Shown here one piece after another: positions 7,785-16,671 of a stretch of DNA of 64,000 nucleotides (positions are counted from its first letter, which is position 1; every line of letters begins with the position of its first letter). The position numbers and the translations under genes were made by a program. Origin of the DNA: Rhodococcus oxybenzonivorans (GTDB taxonomy: Bacteria; Actinomycetota; Actinomycetes; Mycobacteriales; Mycobacteriaceae); contig NZ_CP021354.1 of assembly GCF_003130705.1 (NCBI RefSeq), positions 310,001-374,000 of the forward strand, given 5' to 3'. Below the pieces are notes generated by a model. It made no database searches, was not told the DNA's origin, and was given only the letters and a program-made list of their open reading frames with translations.

Positions 7785-9365
7785 ATGAGCCCTGCACGTT
7801 CGTTGCAGCAGGGAACCCGTTACCGCGCCGCCATTGCAGCCACAGCCGCGATGACGGTGTCGGCGCTGGCCGCCGGCTGCTCAGTGGCCAATTCGAACCA
7901 CAGCGATGCCGCCAGCCCCGACACGCTGCGCATCGTGCTCCCCCAGGAGCCGCCCACGCTCGAACCCTGCGACGCGTCCCTCACCTCGACCGGTGTCGTG
8001 GTGCGGTCGAACATCACCGAACCCCTGGTCGAGCGCAATGCCGACACGGGAGACCTCGAACCGAAACTCGCCGAGTCCTGGGAGCAGACGTCCGGGAACG
8101 TGTGGACGTTCCGCATCCGCCCCGGCGTGACGTTCAGCGACGGCAGCGTGTTCGACGCCGCGGACGCCGCCTTCTCGATCGACCGGGCCGTCAACTCCAC
8201 CATCGGCTGCGATGTGGACGGGTACGTCTTCGGTGACGACCCGCTGGTGGTCGCGGCGGTCGACCCCGGAACGGTAACGGTGACGACGCCCACCGCCGAT
8301 CCCATCCTTCCGCTGCGGATCTCGTTCGTGGAGATGGTGCCCACCACCACGGACGCGCAGGACAAGGTGCGGGAACCCATCGGAACGGGTCCATACCGGG
8401 TGGACTACTGGGACCACGGCCAGCGCCTGTCGCTGGTCCGGAACGACACCTACTGGGGTTCGGTGCCCGAGTATGCGCGCGCGATCTACCAGTGGCGCAC
8501 CGAGGGCAGTGTGCGCGCCGCCATGGTCACCAACGACGAGGCGGAACTCGCCACCTATCTTGGCCCGGAAGACGGGGCGGGCGACCTGGGGGTCGCGTAC
8601 CCCAACAACGAGACGACGGCGCTGCGGATGCAGGCGAACGAACCGCCGCTCGACGACTACCGCATCCGCGAGGCGATCGACTACTCCGTCAACCGCAGCG
8701 GCATCGTCAAGGCGCTCTTCCAAGGGCTCGGCGATCCGGCAGCGCAGCTGGTCGGCAGCAGCATCGTCGGATTCGATCCGGCTCTGCAGCCCACACCGTA
8801 CGACCCCGGCCGGGCGGCCGCCCTCGTCGCCGAGGCGAAGGCCGACGGCGTCCCGGTCGACAAGGAAATTCGGTTGATCGGCCGCACCGGTCAGTTCCCG
8901 AAGATCAACGAGACCATCGAGGCCATCCAGAACGCGCTCAGCGAGGCGGGTCTCAACGTCAAGATCGAGATGATGGACACGGCCGGGCAGATGCAGTACC
9001 AGATCCGCCCGTTTCCCGACGCCGGTCCGGTGCTGCTGATGATTCAGCACGGCAACCAGGCGGGTGACGCGCAGTTCACCGTCGACCAGTACATGCGCAG
9101 TGACGGTTACCAGAGCTATTTCGGCACAAACACATACGACGCTCGGATCGACGCGGCCGAAGAGCTCGTCGGGGACGCCCGCCAGGACGCCTTCGCGGCG
9201 GTTCTCGCGGACGAACCGACAGAGCTCCGCCAGTTCGCGTACATCGCACACATGAATGCGGTGCTCGCCAAGTCACCGTCCGTCCGGTACGAGCCGAACT
9301 CGGCGACGGGAGACGAGATGCGCTTGAGCGAGATGACCCGCGCCGACACCGATGCGAGCAGTTAA
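7785..9365 (+). CDS. Extracellular solute-binding lipoprotein, family 5
   Basis: This 526-residue binding protein of a dipeptide-type importer has an N-terminal signal peptide with lipobox LAAGC and lipid-modified Cys at residue 32. Family-5 landmarks include EPPTLEPCDAS, LAESWEQTSGNVWTFRIRPGV and the GTGPYRVDYWDHGQRL segment. The start MSPARSL at 7785 is preceded by the ribosome site CGGAGGA; the longer frame from 7689 is not favoured. It heads a five-gene importer operon that runs into glucarate dehydratase. That context suggests a sugar acid or oligouronide-like ligand rather than a peptide, though this is inference. Confidence 0.9.
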   Translation: MSPARSLQQGTRYRAAIAATAAMTVSALAAGCSVANSNHSDAASPDTLRIVLPQEPPTLEPCDASLTSTGVVVRSNITEPLVERNADTGDLEPKLAESWEQTSGNVWTFRIRPGVTFSDGSVFDAADAAFSIDRAVNSTIGCDVDGYVFGDDPLVVAAVDPGTVTVTTPTADPILPLRISFVEMVPTTTDAQDKVREPIGTGPYRVDYWDHGQRLSLVRNDTYWGSVPEYARAIYQWRTEGSVRAAMVTNDEAELATYLGPEDGAGDLGVAYPNNETTALRMQANEPPLDDYRIREAIDYSVNRSGIVKALFQGLGDPAAQLVGSSIVGFDPALQPTPYDPGRAAALVAEAKADGVPVDKEIRLIGRTGQFPKINETIEAIQNALSEAGLNVKIEMMDTAGQMQYQIRPFPDAGPVLLMIQHGNQAGDAQFTVDQYMRSDGYQSYFGTNTYDARIDAAEELVGDARQDAFAAVLADEPTELRQFAYIAHMNAVLAKSPSVRYEPNSATGDEMRLSEMTRADTDASS

Positions 9366-9397
9366 CCCCTCTCCCCAGCCCACCCGGAGGAATCCTG

Positions 9398-9430
9398 ATG
9401 TCCCGATCGATACCGTCCGAAAGGCGGTGA
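9398..9430 (+). CDS. Possible 10-residue leader ORF (MSRSIPSERR)
   Basis: An ATG at 9398 follows a very good ribosome site (CGGAGGAATCCTG) and opens a 10-codon frame ending at TGA 9428-9430, three bases before the GTG start of the permease gene. The permease GTG itself has only a weaker site (AAAGGCGG) that lies inside this mini-ORF. Translation of the mini-ORF could feed ribosomes to the permease start. It may also simply mean that the true start region has been misread. Confidence 0.35.
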   Translation: MSRSIPSERR

Positions 9431-9433
9431 CCC

Positions 9434-10360
9434 GTGTTCGCATTCCTGCGTCGACGCGTGTACACCAGTCTCGTTCCACTGCTCGTCGTGCTGTTCGGTG
9501 TGTTTCTCCTCGCCCGTCTCACCGGTGATCCGACCAACCTGTACCTGCCGGTGTCGGCCACACCCGATCAGCGGGCGGAGTTCGCCGCCGAGAACGGTCT
9601 GGACAAGCCGGTCCTGAGCCAGATGCTCGACTACCTCTCCGGGGTCATCCACCTCGACTTCGGTGAGTCGCTGCGGACGGGCGAATCCGCCGCCGCCATG
9701 GCGCTCCGGGCCTTCCCCGCCACCCTCCAGCTCGCGTTCTTCACCATGCTGCTGGCGGTGATCGGTGCGGTCGTGATCGGGTGCTGGGCCGCGTACCGGC
9801 CCAACTCGCCGGCCGACCGGGTGTCGAGCCTGCTGTCGATGACCGCCGCCAGCATCCCCGACTTCTGGTTCGCCATCACCGGCGTGTGGATCTTCGCCGT
9901 GGTGCTCGGCGTGCTCCCCACATCGGGAACGGGCAGTGCCCTGTCGTGGATCCTGCCGATCGCCACGCTGCTGATCCGACCGCTCGGCGTGCTCACCCAG
10001 GTAGTGCGCGGTGCGATGGTGTCCGCGCTCTCCGCACCATACGTACGTCTTGCCCGCAGCAAAGGCGCTGGCGACCTGCGGGTGGTCACCCACCATGCGC
10101 TGCGCAACGCGGCCGCACCCGCGCTCACGGTGGCCGGCGACCTCACCGTCGGCCTGGTCAACGGCGCCGTGGTGGTCGAGGCGATCTTCGGGTGGCCCGG
10201 CATCGGCAAGCTGATGATCGACGCGATTCTGCAGCGCGACTTCGCGGTGCTGCAGGCCGCGGTCCTCGTCACCGCGGTCAGCATCTTCGTGCTCAACATC
10301 CTGATCGACGCCGGGTATGCGCTTCTCGACGCGCGTGTCCGCGAGAAGTCCAAGGTCTAG
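9434..10360 (+). CDS. ABC importer permease, DppB family
   Basis: This 308-residue permease starts at GTG 9434 (MFAFLRRRVYTSLVPLL). It has an N-terminal membrane helix, the periplasmic HLDFGESLRTGESAAAM segment typical of DppB proteins, and about six membrane spans. The C-terminal motif VVEAIFGWPGIGKLMIDAI identifies the family. It is the second gene of the operon, 68 bp after the binding protein, with a short ORF in the gap that may couple translation. Confidence 0.92.
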   Translation: MFAFLRRRVYTSLVPLLVVLFGVFLLARLTGDPTNLYLPVSATPDQRAEFAAENGLDKPVLSQMLDYLSGVIHLDFGESLRTGESAAAMALRAFPATLQLAFFTMLLAVIGAVVIGCWAAYRPNSPADRVSSLLSMTAASIPDFWFAITGVWIFAVVLGVLPTSGTGSALSWILPIATLLIRPLGVLTQVVRGAMVSALSAPYVRLARSKGAGDLRVVTHHALRNAAAPALTVAGDLTVGLVNGAVVVEAIFGWPGIGKLMIDAILQRDFAVLQAAVLVTAVSIFVLNILIDAGYALLDARVREKSKV

Positions 10361-10372
10361 GAGGCCGCCGAC

Positions 10373-11383
10373 ATGTCCATCGACAACCCTCCCCGGGTGG
10401 ACGAGCCCACCGCAGTCCCGTTGCCGAGCGAACCGGCCCCGACCGCACCCGGCAGGCGGGAGAAACCGGCGGCAGGAAAGATGCCGCTGTGGCGGCTGCT
10501 GCTGCGTGACCGGATGGCCACGGTGGCCGCGGCGATCCTCGTCATCGTGTTCCTGGTGGCCGTCTTCGGTCCCTGGCTGGTCGGCGACGCGGCCACGGAC
10601 CAAAACCTCGAGAAATCCACCCTCGCGCCCTTCGACGTGACCAACGGCTGGATGAACATCCTCGGCACCGATCCGCTCGGCCGCAGCATGCTCGCCCGGC
10701 TCGTCGTCGCGTGCCGCACCACTCTTCTCGTGGCACTACCCGCGGTCGCGCTGTCCTGCGTCATCGGCTCGTTGGTCGGCATGTGGGCCGGTTACCACCG
10801 CGGATGGCGTGAGACGACGGCGATGCGAGTCGCCGACGTCATCATGAGCTTCCCCTCCCTGCTGATGGCCGTGGTGGTGTTGTACGTCTTCTCACCGAGT
10901 GCGGCGAACATCGTTCTGGTGCTGGCGATTACCCGCATTCCGATCTACCTGCGCACGGCCCGTGCCGAGTCGGCAGAACTGCAGAGCCGGTTGTTCGTCG
11001 ACGCCGCAAGGACTTTCGGTGCTCGCAGCGGAGCAATCATCCGCCGGCACGTGTTCCCGATCCTCCTGCCGACTCTCCTCACCGTCGCGACCCTCGACTT
11101 CTGCTACGTGATGCTCGCCGAATCGTCACTGAGCTTCCTCGGCATCGGCATTCAGCCACCGGACATCAGCTGGGGCCTCATGGTGTCGCAGGGCCGCACG
11201 TACCTGCAGACCGCGTGGTGGCTGTCGTTCTTCCCCGGTCTGGCCATCGTGATCACGACGGTGTCAGCCACCGTACTGGCGGCGTGGGCGCGCATCGCCA
11301 CCGACCCGGGCCAGCGCTGGCGCCTGACCGTGCCCCGCTCGCGCCGTTCGCGCCTTCTCCCCACCCGAAAGGTTGTCTCATGA
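10373..11383 (+). CDS. ABC importer permease, DppC family
   Basis: This 336-residue permease has an unusually long, Pro-rich cytoplasmic N-terminus of about 40 residues before its first membrane helix. Family marks are NILGTDPLGRSMLARLV and the C-terminal SSLSFLGIGIQPPDISWG. It pairs with the DppB subunit encoded 12 bp upstream. Its stop overlaps the start of the next ATPase gene (ATGA). Confidence 0.92.
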   Translation: MSIDNPPRVDEPTAVPLPSEPAPTAPGRREKPAAGKMPLWRLLLRDRMATVAAAILVIVFLVAVFGPWLVGDAATDQNLEKSTLAPFDVTNGWMNILGTDPLGRSMLARLVVACRTTLLVALPAVALSCVIGSLVGMWAGYHRGWRETTAMRVADVIMSFPSLLMAVVVLYVFSPSAANIVLVLAITRIPIYLRTARAESAELQSRLFVDAARTFGARSGAIIRRHVFPILLPTLLTVATLDFCYVMLAESSLSFLGIGIQPPDISWGLMVSQGRTYLQTAWWLSFFPGLAIVITTVSATVLAAWARIATDPGQRWRLTVPRSRRSRLLPTRKVVS

Positions 11384-12408
11384 GCGCACCCGCAGCAGCC
11401 GTCGAATCTCCCGAGGTCGCAGAGACCGACCGTGTGGCCCTCCAGGTCTCGGATCTGACCGTCGACCTGCGTACCCCCGCAGGGACCGTCCGGGCCGTCG
11501 ACACGGTGTCGTTCACCGCCCGCCGTGGTGAAACGCTCGCCCTGCTGGGCGAATCCGGGTGTGGCAAATCGATGACCGCCCAGGCACTCGTCGGTCTGCT
11601 CGAGCCGATCGCGGACATCACCAGCGGTTCGGTGCGCCTCGGGGAGGTGGACCTCGTCACCGCAAACACCAAGACCCGCCGCGCCCTGGCCGCCACCGAA
11701 CTCGCCATCGTCTTCCAGGACGCCCTGACCGCGCTGAACCCGGTCTACACCGTCGGTAAGCAACTGGCAGAGCCGTTTCGGCTCCACCGCGGTATGACGG
11801 CCAAACAGGCTCGCCGGGAAGCGATCGCCTTGATGCGCCGGGTGGGCATCCCCGAACCCGACTCCCGCGCCGACTCGTACCCGCACCAGTTCTCCGGGGG
11901 CATGCGCCAACGACTGCTGATCGCCATGGCCGTCGCGCTCAGCCCGTCGGTACTGCTCGCCGACGAGCCGACCACCGCGTTGGACGTCACCGTGCAGGCA
12001 CAGATCATGTCCCTGCTGCGCGACCTGCGCAGCGAACACGACATGGCGGTCGTCCTCATCACCCACGACCTCGCTCTCGTCGCCGAGGAAGCCGACCGCG
12101 TCGCAATCATGTACGCCGGTAACGTGGTCGAGACCGGCCCGGTGTCCGAGGTATTCGCCCATCCGCGCCACCCGTATACCAAGGGCCTACTCGATTCGGT
12201 CCCGGTGCGCGCGGTGCGCGGAGAGGATCTGAAGTCCATCGGCGGAACCCCGCCGGACCTGCATTCCATTCCCTCGGGCTGTGTCTACCAGGCCCGGTGC
12301 CCGCTGACCCGCGATCTCTGCCGCACAACCCGGCCGCCGCTCGAGAAGGTCCGAGGAGCCGGTCGTCGATCCGCATGTCATTTCCCCGAGGAGGTAACCG
12401 GTGTCTGA
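11380..12408 (+). CDS. ABC importer ATPase, DppD/OppD family
   Basis: This 342-residue ATPase has Walker A GESGCGKSM, the Q-loop VFQDAL, signature FSGGMRQR and Walker B VLLADEPTTALD. The C-terminal OppD extension contains the Cys cluster CVYQARCPLTRDLC...C seen in family members, probably binding an iron-sulfur cluster. Start ATG 11380 overlaps the DppC stop. The Walker A of this family is usually GESGSGKS; Cys replaces Ser here, as in many actinobacterial members. Confidence 0.93.
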   Translation: MSAPAAAVESPEVAETDRVALQVSDLTVDLRTPAGTVRAVDTVSFTARRGETLALLGESGCGKSMTAQALVGLLEPIADITSGSVRLGEVDLVTANTKTRRALAATELAIVFQDALTALNPVYTVGKQLAEPFRLHRGMTAKQARREAIALMRRVGIPEPDSRADSYPHQFSGGMRQRLLIAMAVALSPSVLLADEPTTALDVTVQAQIMSLLRDLRSEHDMAVVLITHDLALVAEEADRVAIMYAGNVVETGPVSEVFAHPRHPYTKGLLDSVPVRAVRGEDLKSIGGTPPDLHSIPSGCVYQARCPLTRDLCRTTRPPLEKVRGAGRRSACHFPEEVTGV

Positions 12409-13411
12409 GTCGATACTCGAGGTGCGGGGGCTGACCAAAACTTTCAAGGTCCCCGCCAACAAGGCAGGCAAGAACCAGCTACGCGCTCTCGACGGCATCC
12501 ACCTCGACCTGGCTCGCGGTGAGACTCTCGGCCTGGTGGGCGAATCCGGTTGTGGCAAGTCCACTCTGGCCCGCACATTGATGATGCTCGAGCGCCCGGA
12601 CTCCGGTTCGGTGACGTGGGACGGGGTCGACCCGTTCTCGCTGCGGGGCAAGGATCTGCTGGCCCTGCGCCGCCGCGTGCAGATGGTGTTCCAGGATCCG
12701 TACGCCTCGCTGAACTCCCGCATGTCGGCGGGCGAGATCATCGCCGAACCGTGGCGAACCCACAAGAATCTGTACAAGTCGGGTCGGGACCGCACCGCAC
12801 GGGTGCGGGAACTGCTGCAGCTCGTCGGGCTGCGGGCGAGTGACGAGAACCGGTATCCGCAGGAGTTCTCCGGCGGGCAGCGTCAGCGGCTCGGAATCGC
12901 ACGCGCCCTGGCACTGAACCCGAGCGTCGTCATCTGCGACGAACCGGTGTCGGCACTCGACCTCTCGGTCCAGGCTCAGGTGCTGAACCTGCTGGGCGAT
13001 CTGCAGAAGCAACTCGGGATCTCGTACGTGTTCATCTCCCACGACCTGTCCGTGGTCCGGCACGTCGCCGATCGGGTGGCGGTGATGTACCTGGGGCGCA
13101 TCGTGGAGACGGGTGCGACGGACGCCGTCTTCGACCGTCCCGCCCACCCGTACACGGAGGCGCTGATGTCCGCGGCGCCCAAGCTGGACGCCGCCTCGCG
13201 GAAACACCGGATCATTCTCGACGGCGAGGTGCCCTCGCCGCTGAACCCGCCGTCCGGCTGCCGGTTCCGCACTCGCTGCGCCCACGCGACCGACATCTGC
13301 GCGAGCACGATCCCTCCGAAGGCCGTGGACGCGCGAGAGGCACACCACATCGCCGAATGTCACCATCCCCGCGGTCGTGCGGAACTGGGCATGCCCCTCG
13401 CGGTCGGGTGA
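12401..13411 (+). CDS. ABC importer ATPase, DppF/OppF family
   Basis: This 336-residue partner ATPase has Walker A GESGCGKST, Q-loop MVFQDPYASLN, signature FSGGQRQR and Walker B VVICDEPVSALD. The C-terminal extension again has clustered cysteines (CRFRTRCAHATDIC). It begins at GTG 12401, overlapping the DppD gene by 8 bp, so the two ATPases are likely made in equal amounts. It closes the importer operon; the next gene, glucarate dehydratase, follows after 144 bp with its own candidate operator. Confidence 0.93.
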   Translation: MSESILEVRGLTKTFKVPANKAGKNQLRALDGIHLDLARGETLGLVGESGCGKSTLARTLMMLERPDSGSVTWDGVDPFSLRGKDLLALRRRVQMVFQDPYASLNSRMSAGEIIAEPWRTHKNLYKSGRDRTARVRELLQLVGLRASDENRYPQEFSGGQRQRLGIARALALNPSVVICDEPVSALDLSVQAQVLNLLGDLQKQLGISYVFISHDLSVVRHVADRVAVMYLGRIVETGATDAVFDRPAHPYTEALMSAAPKLDAASRKHRIILDGEVPSPLNPPSGCRFRTRCAHATDICASTIPPKAVDAREAHHIAECHHPRGRAELGMPLAVG

Positions 13412-13441
13412 TTTTCGCCGGCCGGGGACGACAGCTGAGGT

Positions 13442-13458
13442 GATGCACGATGTGCATC
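13442..13458. promoter_or_regulatory. Palindrome GATGCAC-N3-GTGCATC upstream of gudD
   Basis: This perfect inverted repeat with 7-bp arms sits about 100 bp upstream of the glucarate dehydratase start, just before the TGTTGGACA site. It could be a second regulator site or an end-of-operon structure; no T-run follows, so termination is less likely. Confidence 0.4.
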
Positions 13459-13475
13459 GATCGATGCTCAACAAG

Positions 13476-13484
13476 TGTTGGACA
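13476..13484. promoter_or_regulatory. Candidate GntR-family operator TGTTGGACA
   Basis: Same 9-mer as at 7496-7504, flanked here as AAG-TGTTGGACA-CGT. It lies about 75 bp upstream of gudD and would let one GntR-type regulator, not present in the window, control both ends of the cluster. Confidence 0.35.
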
Positions 13485-13555
13485 CGTATCGATGGCCGCC
13501 CATACGATTCTTGTGAGCCGCGTCACCGGCGGTCTCGTGCTTCGAAAGGTAGGGA

Positions 13556-14896
13556 ATGAGAACAGCCGACACCCCGGTCGTCACCGACATGCGTGTGGTC
13601 CCGATTGCAGGCCGAGACAGTATGTTGCTGAACCTCTCCGGCGCGCATGCCCCGTACTTCACCCGCAACCTGGTGATCCTCACCGATTCCGACGGCAACG
13701 TCGGCGTGGGAGAGGTACCCGGCGGTGAACCGATCCGGCGCACCCTCGAGGACGCCCGCTTGATCGTGACGGGTCGCAGCATCGGCGAGTACAACGCCGT
13801 CCTCGCCGACATGCGCCGGACGTTCGCGGATCGCGACGCCGCCGGACGCGGCAATCAGACCTTCGACCTGCGCGTGGCGATTCACGCCGTGACCGCGGTC
13901 GAGTCGGCCCTGTTGGATCTCCTCGGCAGGCACCTCGGTGTCCCGGTCGCGGGCCTGCTCGGTGACGGCAAGCAACGGGACCGCGTACAGGCGCTCGGCT
14001 ACCTCTTCTTCATCGGCGATCGGACGGCGACCGACCTCGACTACCTGTCCGGTGAGGGCGAGTCCGACGAGTGGTTTCGTCTGCGGCACGAGGAAGCCCT
14101 GACCCCGGAGGCGATCGTCCACCTCGCCGAGGCGGCCCATGCGCGTTACGGTTTCGAGGATTTCAAGCTGAAGGGTGGGGTGCTCGCCCCGCGCGAAGAG
14201 GCGGCGGCGGTGACCGCGCTGGCCGAACGGTTCCCGTCCGCGCGCATCACGCTCGACCCCAACGGCGGCTGGTTGCTGGCAGAGGCGATCGAGACGTGCC
14301 GGGGATTGCGTGACGTCCTCGCGTACGCGGAGGATCCGGTGGGTCCCGAGGGCACCTTCTCCGGCCGTGAAGTGATGAGTGAATTCAAGCGGGCAACCGG
14401 ACTGCCGACGGCCACGAACATGATCGCCACCGACTGGCGGGAGTTGGGCCACACCATCCGCTCAGGAGCCGTCGACATTCCCCTGGCCGACCCACATTTC
14501 TGGACGATGGCGGGTTCGGTTCGGGTGGCGCAACTGTGCGACGCCTGGGGGCTGACATGGGGGTCGCATTCCAACAATCACTTCGACGTCTCCCTCGCCA
14601 TGTTCACCCATGTGGCAGCGGCCGCGCCCGGTGACATCACCGCCATCGACACGCACTGGATCTGGCAGGACGGTCAGCGGATCACGAAGGCGCCGTTCGC
14701 CATCGAGGACGGATACCTGACCGTGCCGACCACGCCCGGTCTCGGCGTGGAGCTCGACATGGATCGGGTGGAGGCGGCGCACGAACTCTATCTCCGTGAA
14801 GGTCTGGGCGCCCGCGACGATTCGGTGGGCATGCAGTTCCTCGTGCCGGACTGGACTTTCGACAGCAAGCGGCCCGCACTGGTACGCGGCCGGTGA
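13556..14896 (+). CDS. gudD: Glucarate dehydratase
   Basis: This 446-residue enolase-superfamily enzyme has exactly the usual GudD length. It dehydrates D-glucarate (and often L-idarate) to 5-dehydro-4-deoxyglucarate. The first base pair of lysines is K204-L-K206 in FKLKGG, the metal ligands lie in LDPNGGW, YAEDP and ATNMIATDW, and the second base is H338 in SHSNNHFD. A ribosome site AAAGGTAGGGA precedes the ATG. The gene overlaps the next by GTGA. The usual downstream enzymes (dehydratase/decarboxylase to 2-oxoglutarate semialdehyde) are not adjacent, so the rest of the pathway must lie elsewhere, or a different route through the neighbouring D-hydroxyacid dehydrogenase is used. Confidence 0.93.
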   Translation: MRTADTPVVTDMRVVPIAGRDSMLLNLSGAHAPYFTRNLVILTDSDGNVGVGEVPGGEPIRRTLEDARLIVTGRSIGEYNAVLADMRRTFADRDAAGRGNQTFDLRVAIHAVTAVESALLDLLGRHLGVPVAGLLGDGKQRDRVQALGYLFFIGDRTATDLDYLSGEGESDEWFRLRHEEALTPEAIVHLAEAAHARYGFEDFKLKGGVLAPREEAAAVTALAERFPSARITLDPNGGWLLAEAIETCRGLRDVLAYAEDPVGPEGTFSGREVMSEFKRATGLPTATNMIATDWRELGHTIRSGAVDIPLADPHFWTMAGSVRVAQLCDAWGLTWGSHSNNHFDVSLAMFTHVAAAAPGDITAIDTHWIWQDGQRITKAPFAIEDGYLTVPTTPGLGVELDMDRVEAAHELYLREGLGARDDSVGMQFLVPDWTFDSKRPALVRGR

Positions 14897-15873
14897 AGAT
14901 TGTCGTCGGCGACCGGAACCTGCTGCCACACAAGGATCTGTTCGAATCCGGCCTGCCGTCCGGGGCTTTCGTGTCCTGGCATCAGAGGTTCGACGAACCG
15001 CTGATTGTCACCGATGTGTCCGACGCCGACGTGTACGTGGGTGGCAGGTTCACCGCCGCGATGGCCGCCGCCGCACCGAAACTCCGTCTGGTGCACGTAG
15101 CAGGCGCGGGTACCGACAAGGTCGACTTCGACACCCTCCCCGCTGATACTTTGGTGGCCAACACCTTTCATCACGAAGATTCCATCGCCGAATACATCGT
15201 GTCGGCGGCGGTTCTGCTGCGACGCGGACTTCTCGATCAGGATCGTTCACTGCGCGGCGACCGATGGGCCAGCTCTGTTTACGACGACGCGATCCCGCAG
15301 CCGGCGTCGATGCACGACGCCCGCATCGGATTCGTCGGGTTCGGTCACATCGGCAGGCGGTCGTGGAACCTGCTTCGGGCATTCGGTTCGTCCGGCAGCG
15401 CCGTCACCGGCCGGGGACGTGTCGACGCCGGTGCGGAAGGACTCGTGTGGGCGGGCGACCACTCGTCGCTGCTGCGGCTGATGTTCGAGTCCGACATCGT
15501 GGTGGTGTCGGCGCCGCTGAACTCCGCGACCCGCGGGATGATCGGCACCGCGGAATTGGCCGCACTGGGAGCCGGTGGTGTGCTGATCAACGTCGCCCGC
15601 GGCCCGCTGATTCGGGAACGGGCGCTCTACGACGCTCTCGCGACGGGCGTCATCGCCTCGGCGGCGGTAGACGTCTGGTACGCCGACCCCGACCCGAACG
15701 GTCGAGGTGCCCCGGCCGCGCACCCGTTCCGGGAACTGCGCAACCTTCTCATGACACCGCATTCGTCCGGCGTCACCCGGCACACCTTCGTCGGACGAGT
15801 CCGGGATATCACCGACAACATCCGCCGGCTCGACGCCGGGCAGACCGTTCTGCGCACCGTCCGCCCCGGTTAG
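14893..15873 (+). CDS. D-2-hydroxyacid dehydrogenase family protein
   Basis: This 326-residue NAD-dependent dehydrogenase is coupled to gudD by a GTGA overlap (GTG start 14893). The nucleotide-binding motif is GFVGFGHIG, the catalytic Arg is in [13 protein letters not shown] and the catalytic His is in MTPHSSG. At the position where most relatives have Glu in an EP motif, this protein has ADPDP, so the acid partner of the His may be Asp. It probably acts on a hydroxy or keto acid of the sugar-acid pathway. It is only distantly related to the dehydrogenase at 6410. Confidence 0.85.
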   Translation: MKIVVGDRNLLPHKDLFESGLPSGAFVSWHQRFDEPLIVTDVSDADVYVGGRFTAAMAAAAPKLRLVHVAGAGTDKVDFDTLPADTLVANTFHHEDSIAEYIVSAAVLLRRGLLDQDRSLRGDRWASSVYDDAIPQPASMHDARIGFVGFGHIGRRSWNLLRAFGSSGSAVTGRGRVDAGAEGLVWAGDHSSLLRLMFESDIVVVSAPLNSATRGMIGTAELAALGAGGVLINVARGPLIRERALYDALATGVIASAAVDVWYADPDPNGRGAPAAHPFRELRNLLMTPHSSGVTRHTFVGRVRDITDNIRRLDAGQTVLRTVRPG

Positions 15874-15879
15874 CGTCCG

Positions 15880-16020
15880 TCAATAGTTACCGCAGGTTTC
15901 GGCGATCGTCAGCGCCTTCGCGCGCCACTCGACGGCCGGTCCCTCGGTCGGGACGGTGTCCAGCCGCCTCTTCAGCTGCGGGTGCGCGTCGAGGACGCGC
16001 CCGCGACCATTGCCGACCGA
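15880..16020 (-). pseudogene. C-terminal remnant of a haemophore-related (MHB) secreted protein
   Basis: The last ~38 codons of a minus-strand frame read VLDAHPQLKRRL...IAETCGNY and end at a stop at 15880. The DAHP motif and the CGNY end after a single Cys are typical of the actinobacterial haemophore haem-binding family, whose members usually end CHNY. The N-terminus with its signal peptide and first Cys is missing; the reading frame runs straight into the transposase remnant at about 16028. The gene appears to have been destroyed by the insertion. Confidence 0.6.
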
Positions 16021-16024
16021 TCGG

Positions 16025-16388
16025 TCAAGAGCGTGTCTCTTGTGGGGAGCTTCTTGAAGGAGGGTAAGTGCGGCGGCGAGGTGTAGGAAGCCGGCGAAGT
16101 GTTCGCCGTGGCGCTCGTAGCGGATGGTCATGCGCCGGTAGCCGGTGAGCCAGGCGCATGGTGCGTTCGATCTTCCATCGGTACCGGCCGAGGCGATCGT
16201 TTTGCTCGATGCCGCGGCGGGCGATCCGCAGGATGATGCCTCGTTCGCGCAGCCACCGTCGGTGAATGTCGTAGTCGTAGCCCTTGTCGGCGCGAAGCTT
16301 TCCCGGCTTGCATCGGCGCGGTCCGCGCCCGAGACTTCACGCCCGGAATCGCTGCCACCAATGAAAGGGCGACGCCGGCGGTCGAGGT
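16025..16388 (-). mobile_element. IS5-type transposase remnant, frameshifted
   Basis: Two overlapping minus-strand frames together give the C-terminal half of an IS5-family (DDE) transposase. One frame reads GKLRADKGYDYDIHRRWLRERGI...RYRWKIERTM; the other continues with LTGYRRMTIRYERHGEHFAGF and FLHLAAALTLL. The frame changes near 16150-16165. The N-terminal half with the first catalytic Asp is absent. A likely terminal repeat (GAGCGTGTCTCTTG) lies at about 16029. The element is dead and marks a deletion or insertion scar between the haemophore and excalibur remnants. Confidence 0.75.
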
Positions 16389-16390
16389 TC

Positions 16391-16503
16391 TCATTCACAC
16401 GCGACGCCGTTGTCGTCGCGATCGAGCTCCGATCGATCGATAACCGGGGACATAGAGCGGCGCTGCATCAGCGGCACGCGCATCCGCGCACTTCGAGTAG
16501 TAC
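16391..16503 (-). pseudogene. Excalibur calcium-binding domain, frameshifted by a 4-bp repeat
   Basis: In the minus strand one frame gives YYSKCADARAADAAPLYVPG followed by YRS, and a second frame gives ELDRDDNGVACE and a stop at 16391. Joined, they form a complete excalibur domain, with its DxDxDGxxCE calcium-binding end. The frame is lost at 16430-16443, where GATC is repeated; removing one ATCG unit restores the frame. Upstream coding sequence toward 16570 is Gly/Cys-rich and unclear. Either a recent inactivation by slippage or a sequencing slip would explain it. Confidence 0.6.
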
Positions 16504-16671
16504 GCACTGGTGCAGCAGCCTCCGGACCCCCGCACTCCACGATGTAACCGAGCGCGGCCCGGATGGCGCTCCACCGCGACGGCTGCTGAGTCGTCTCCCT
16601 AGACGCCGTCATCGAGGCGGCTCGGGTGAAACGGGCATATCGGGAGTGGCAGCTGAGCCTAGACTCCGAAG

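Noticed and set aside
7881..9251. Minus-strand ORF of 456 codons opposite the family-5 binding protein
   Set aside because: Shadow frame; composition and lack of motif, while the plus-strand lipoprotein is well supported.
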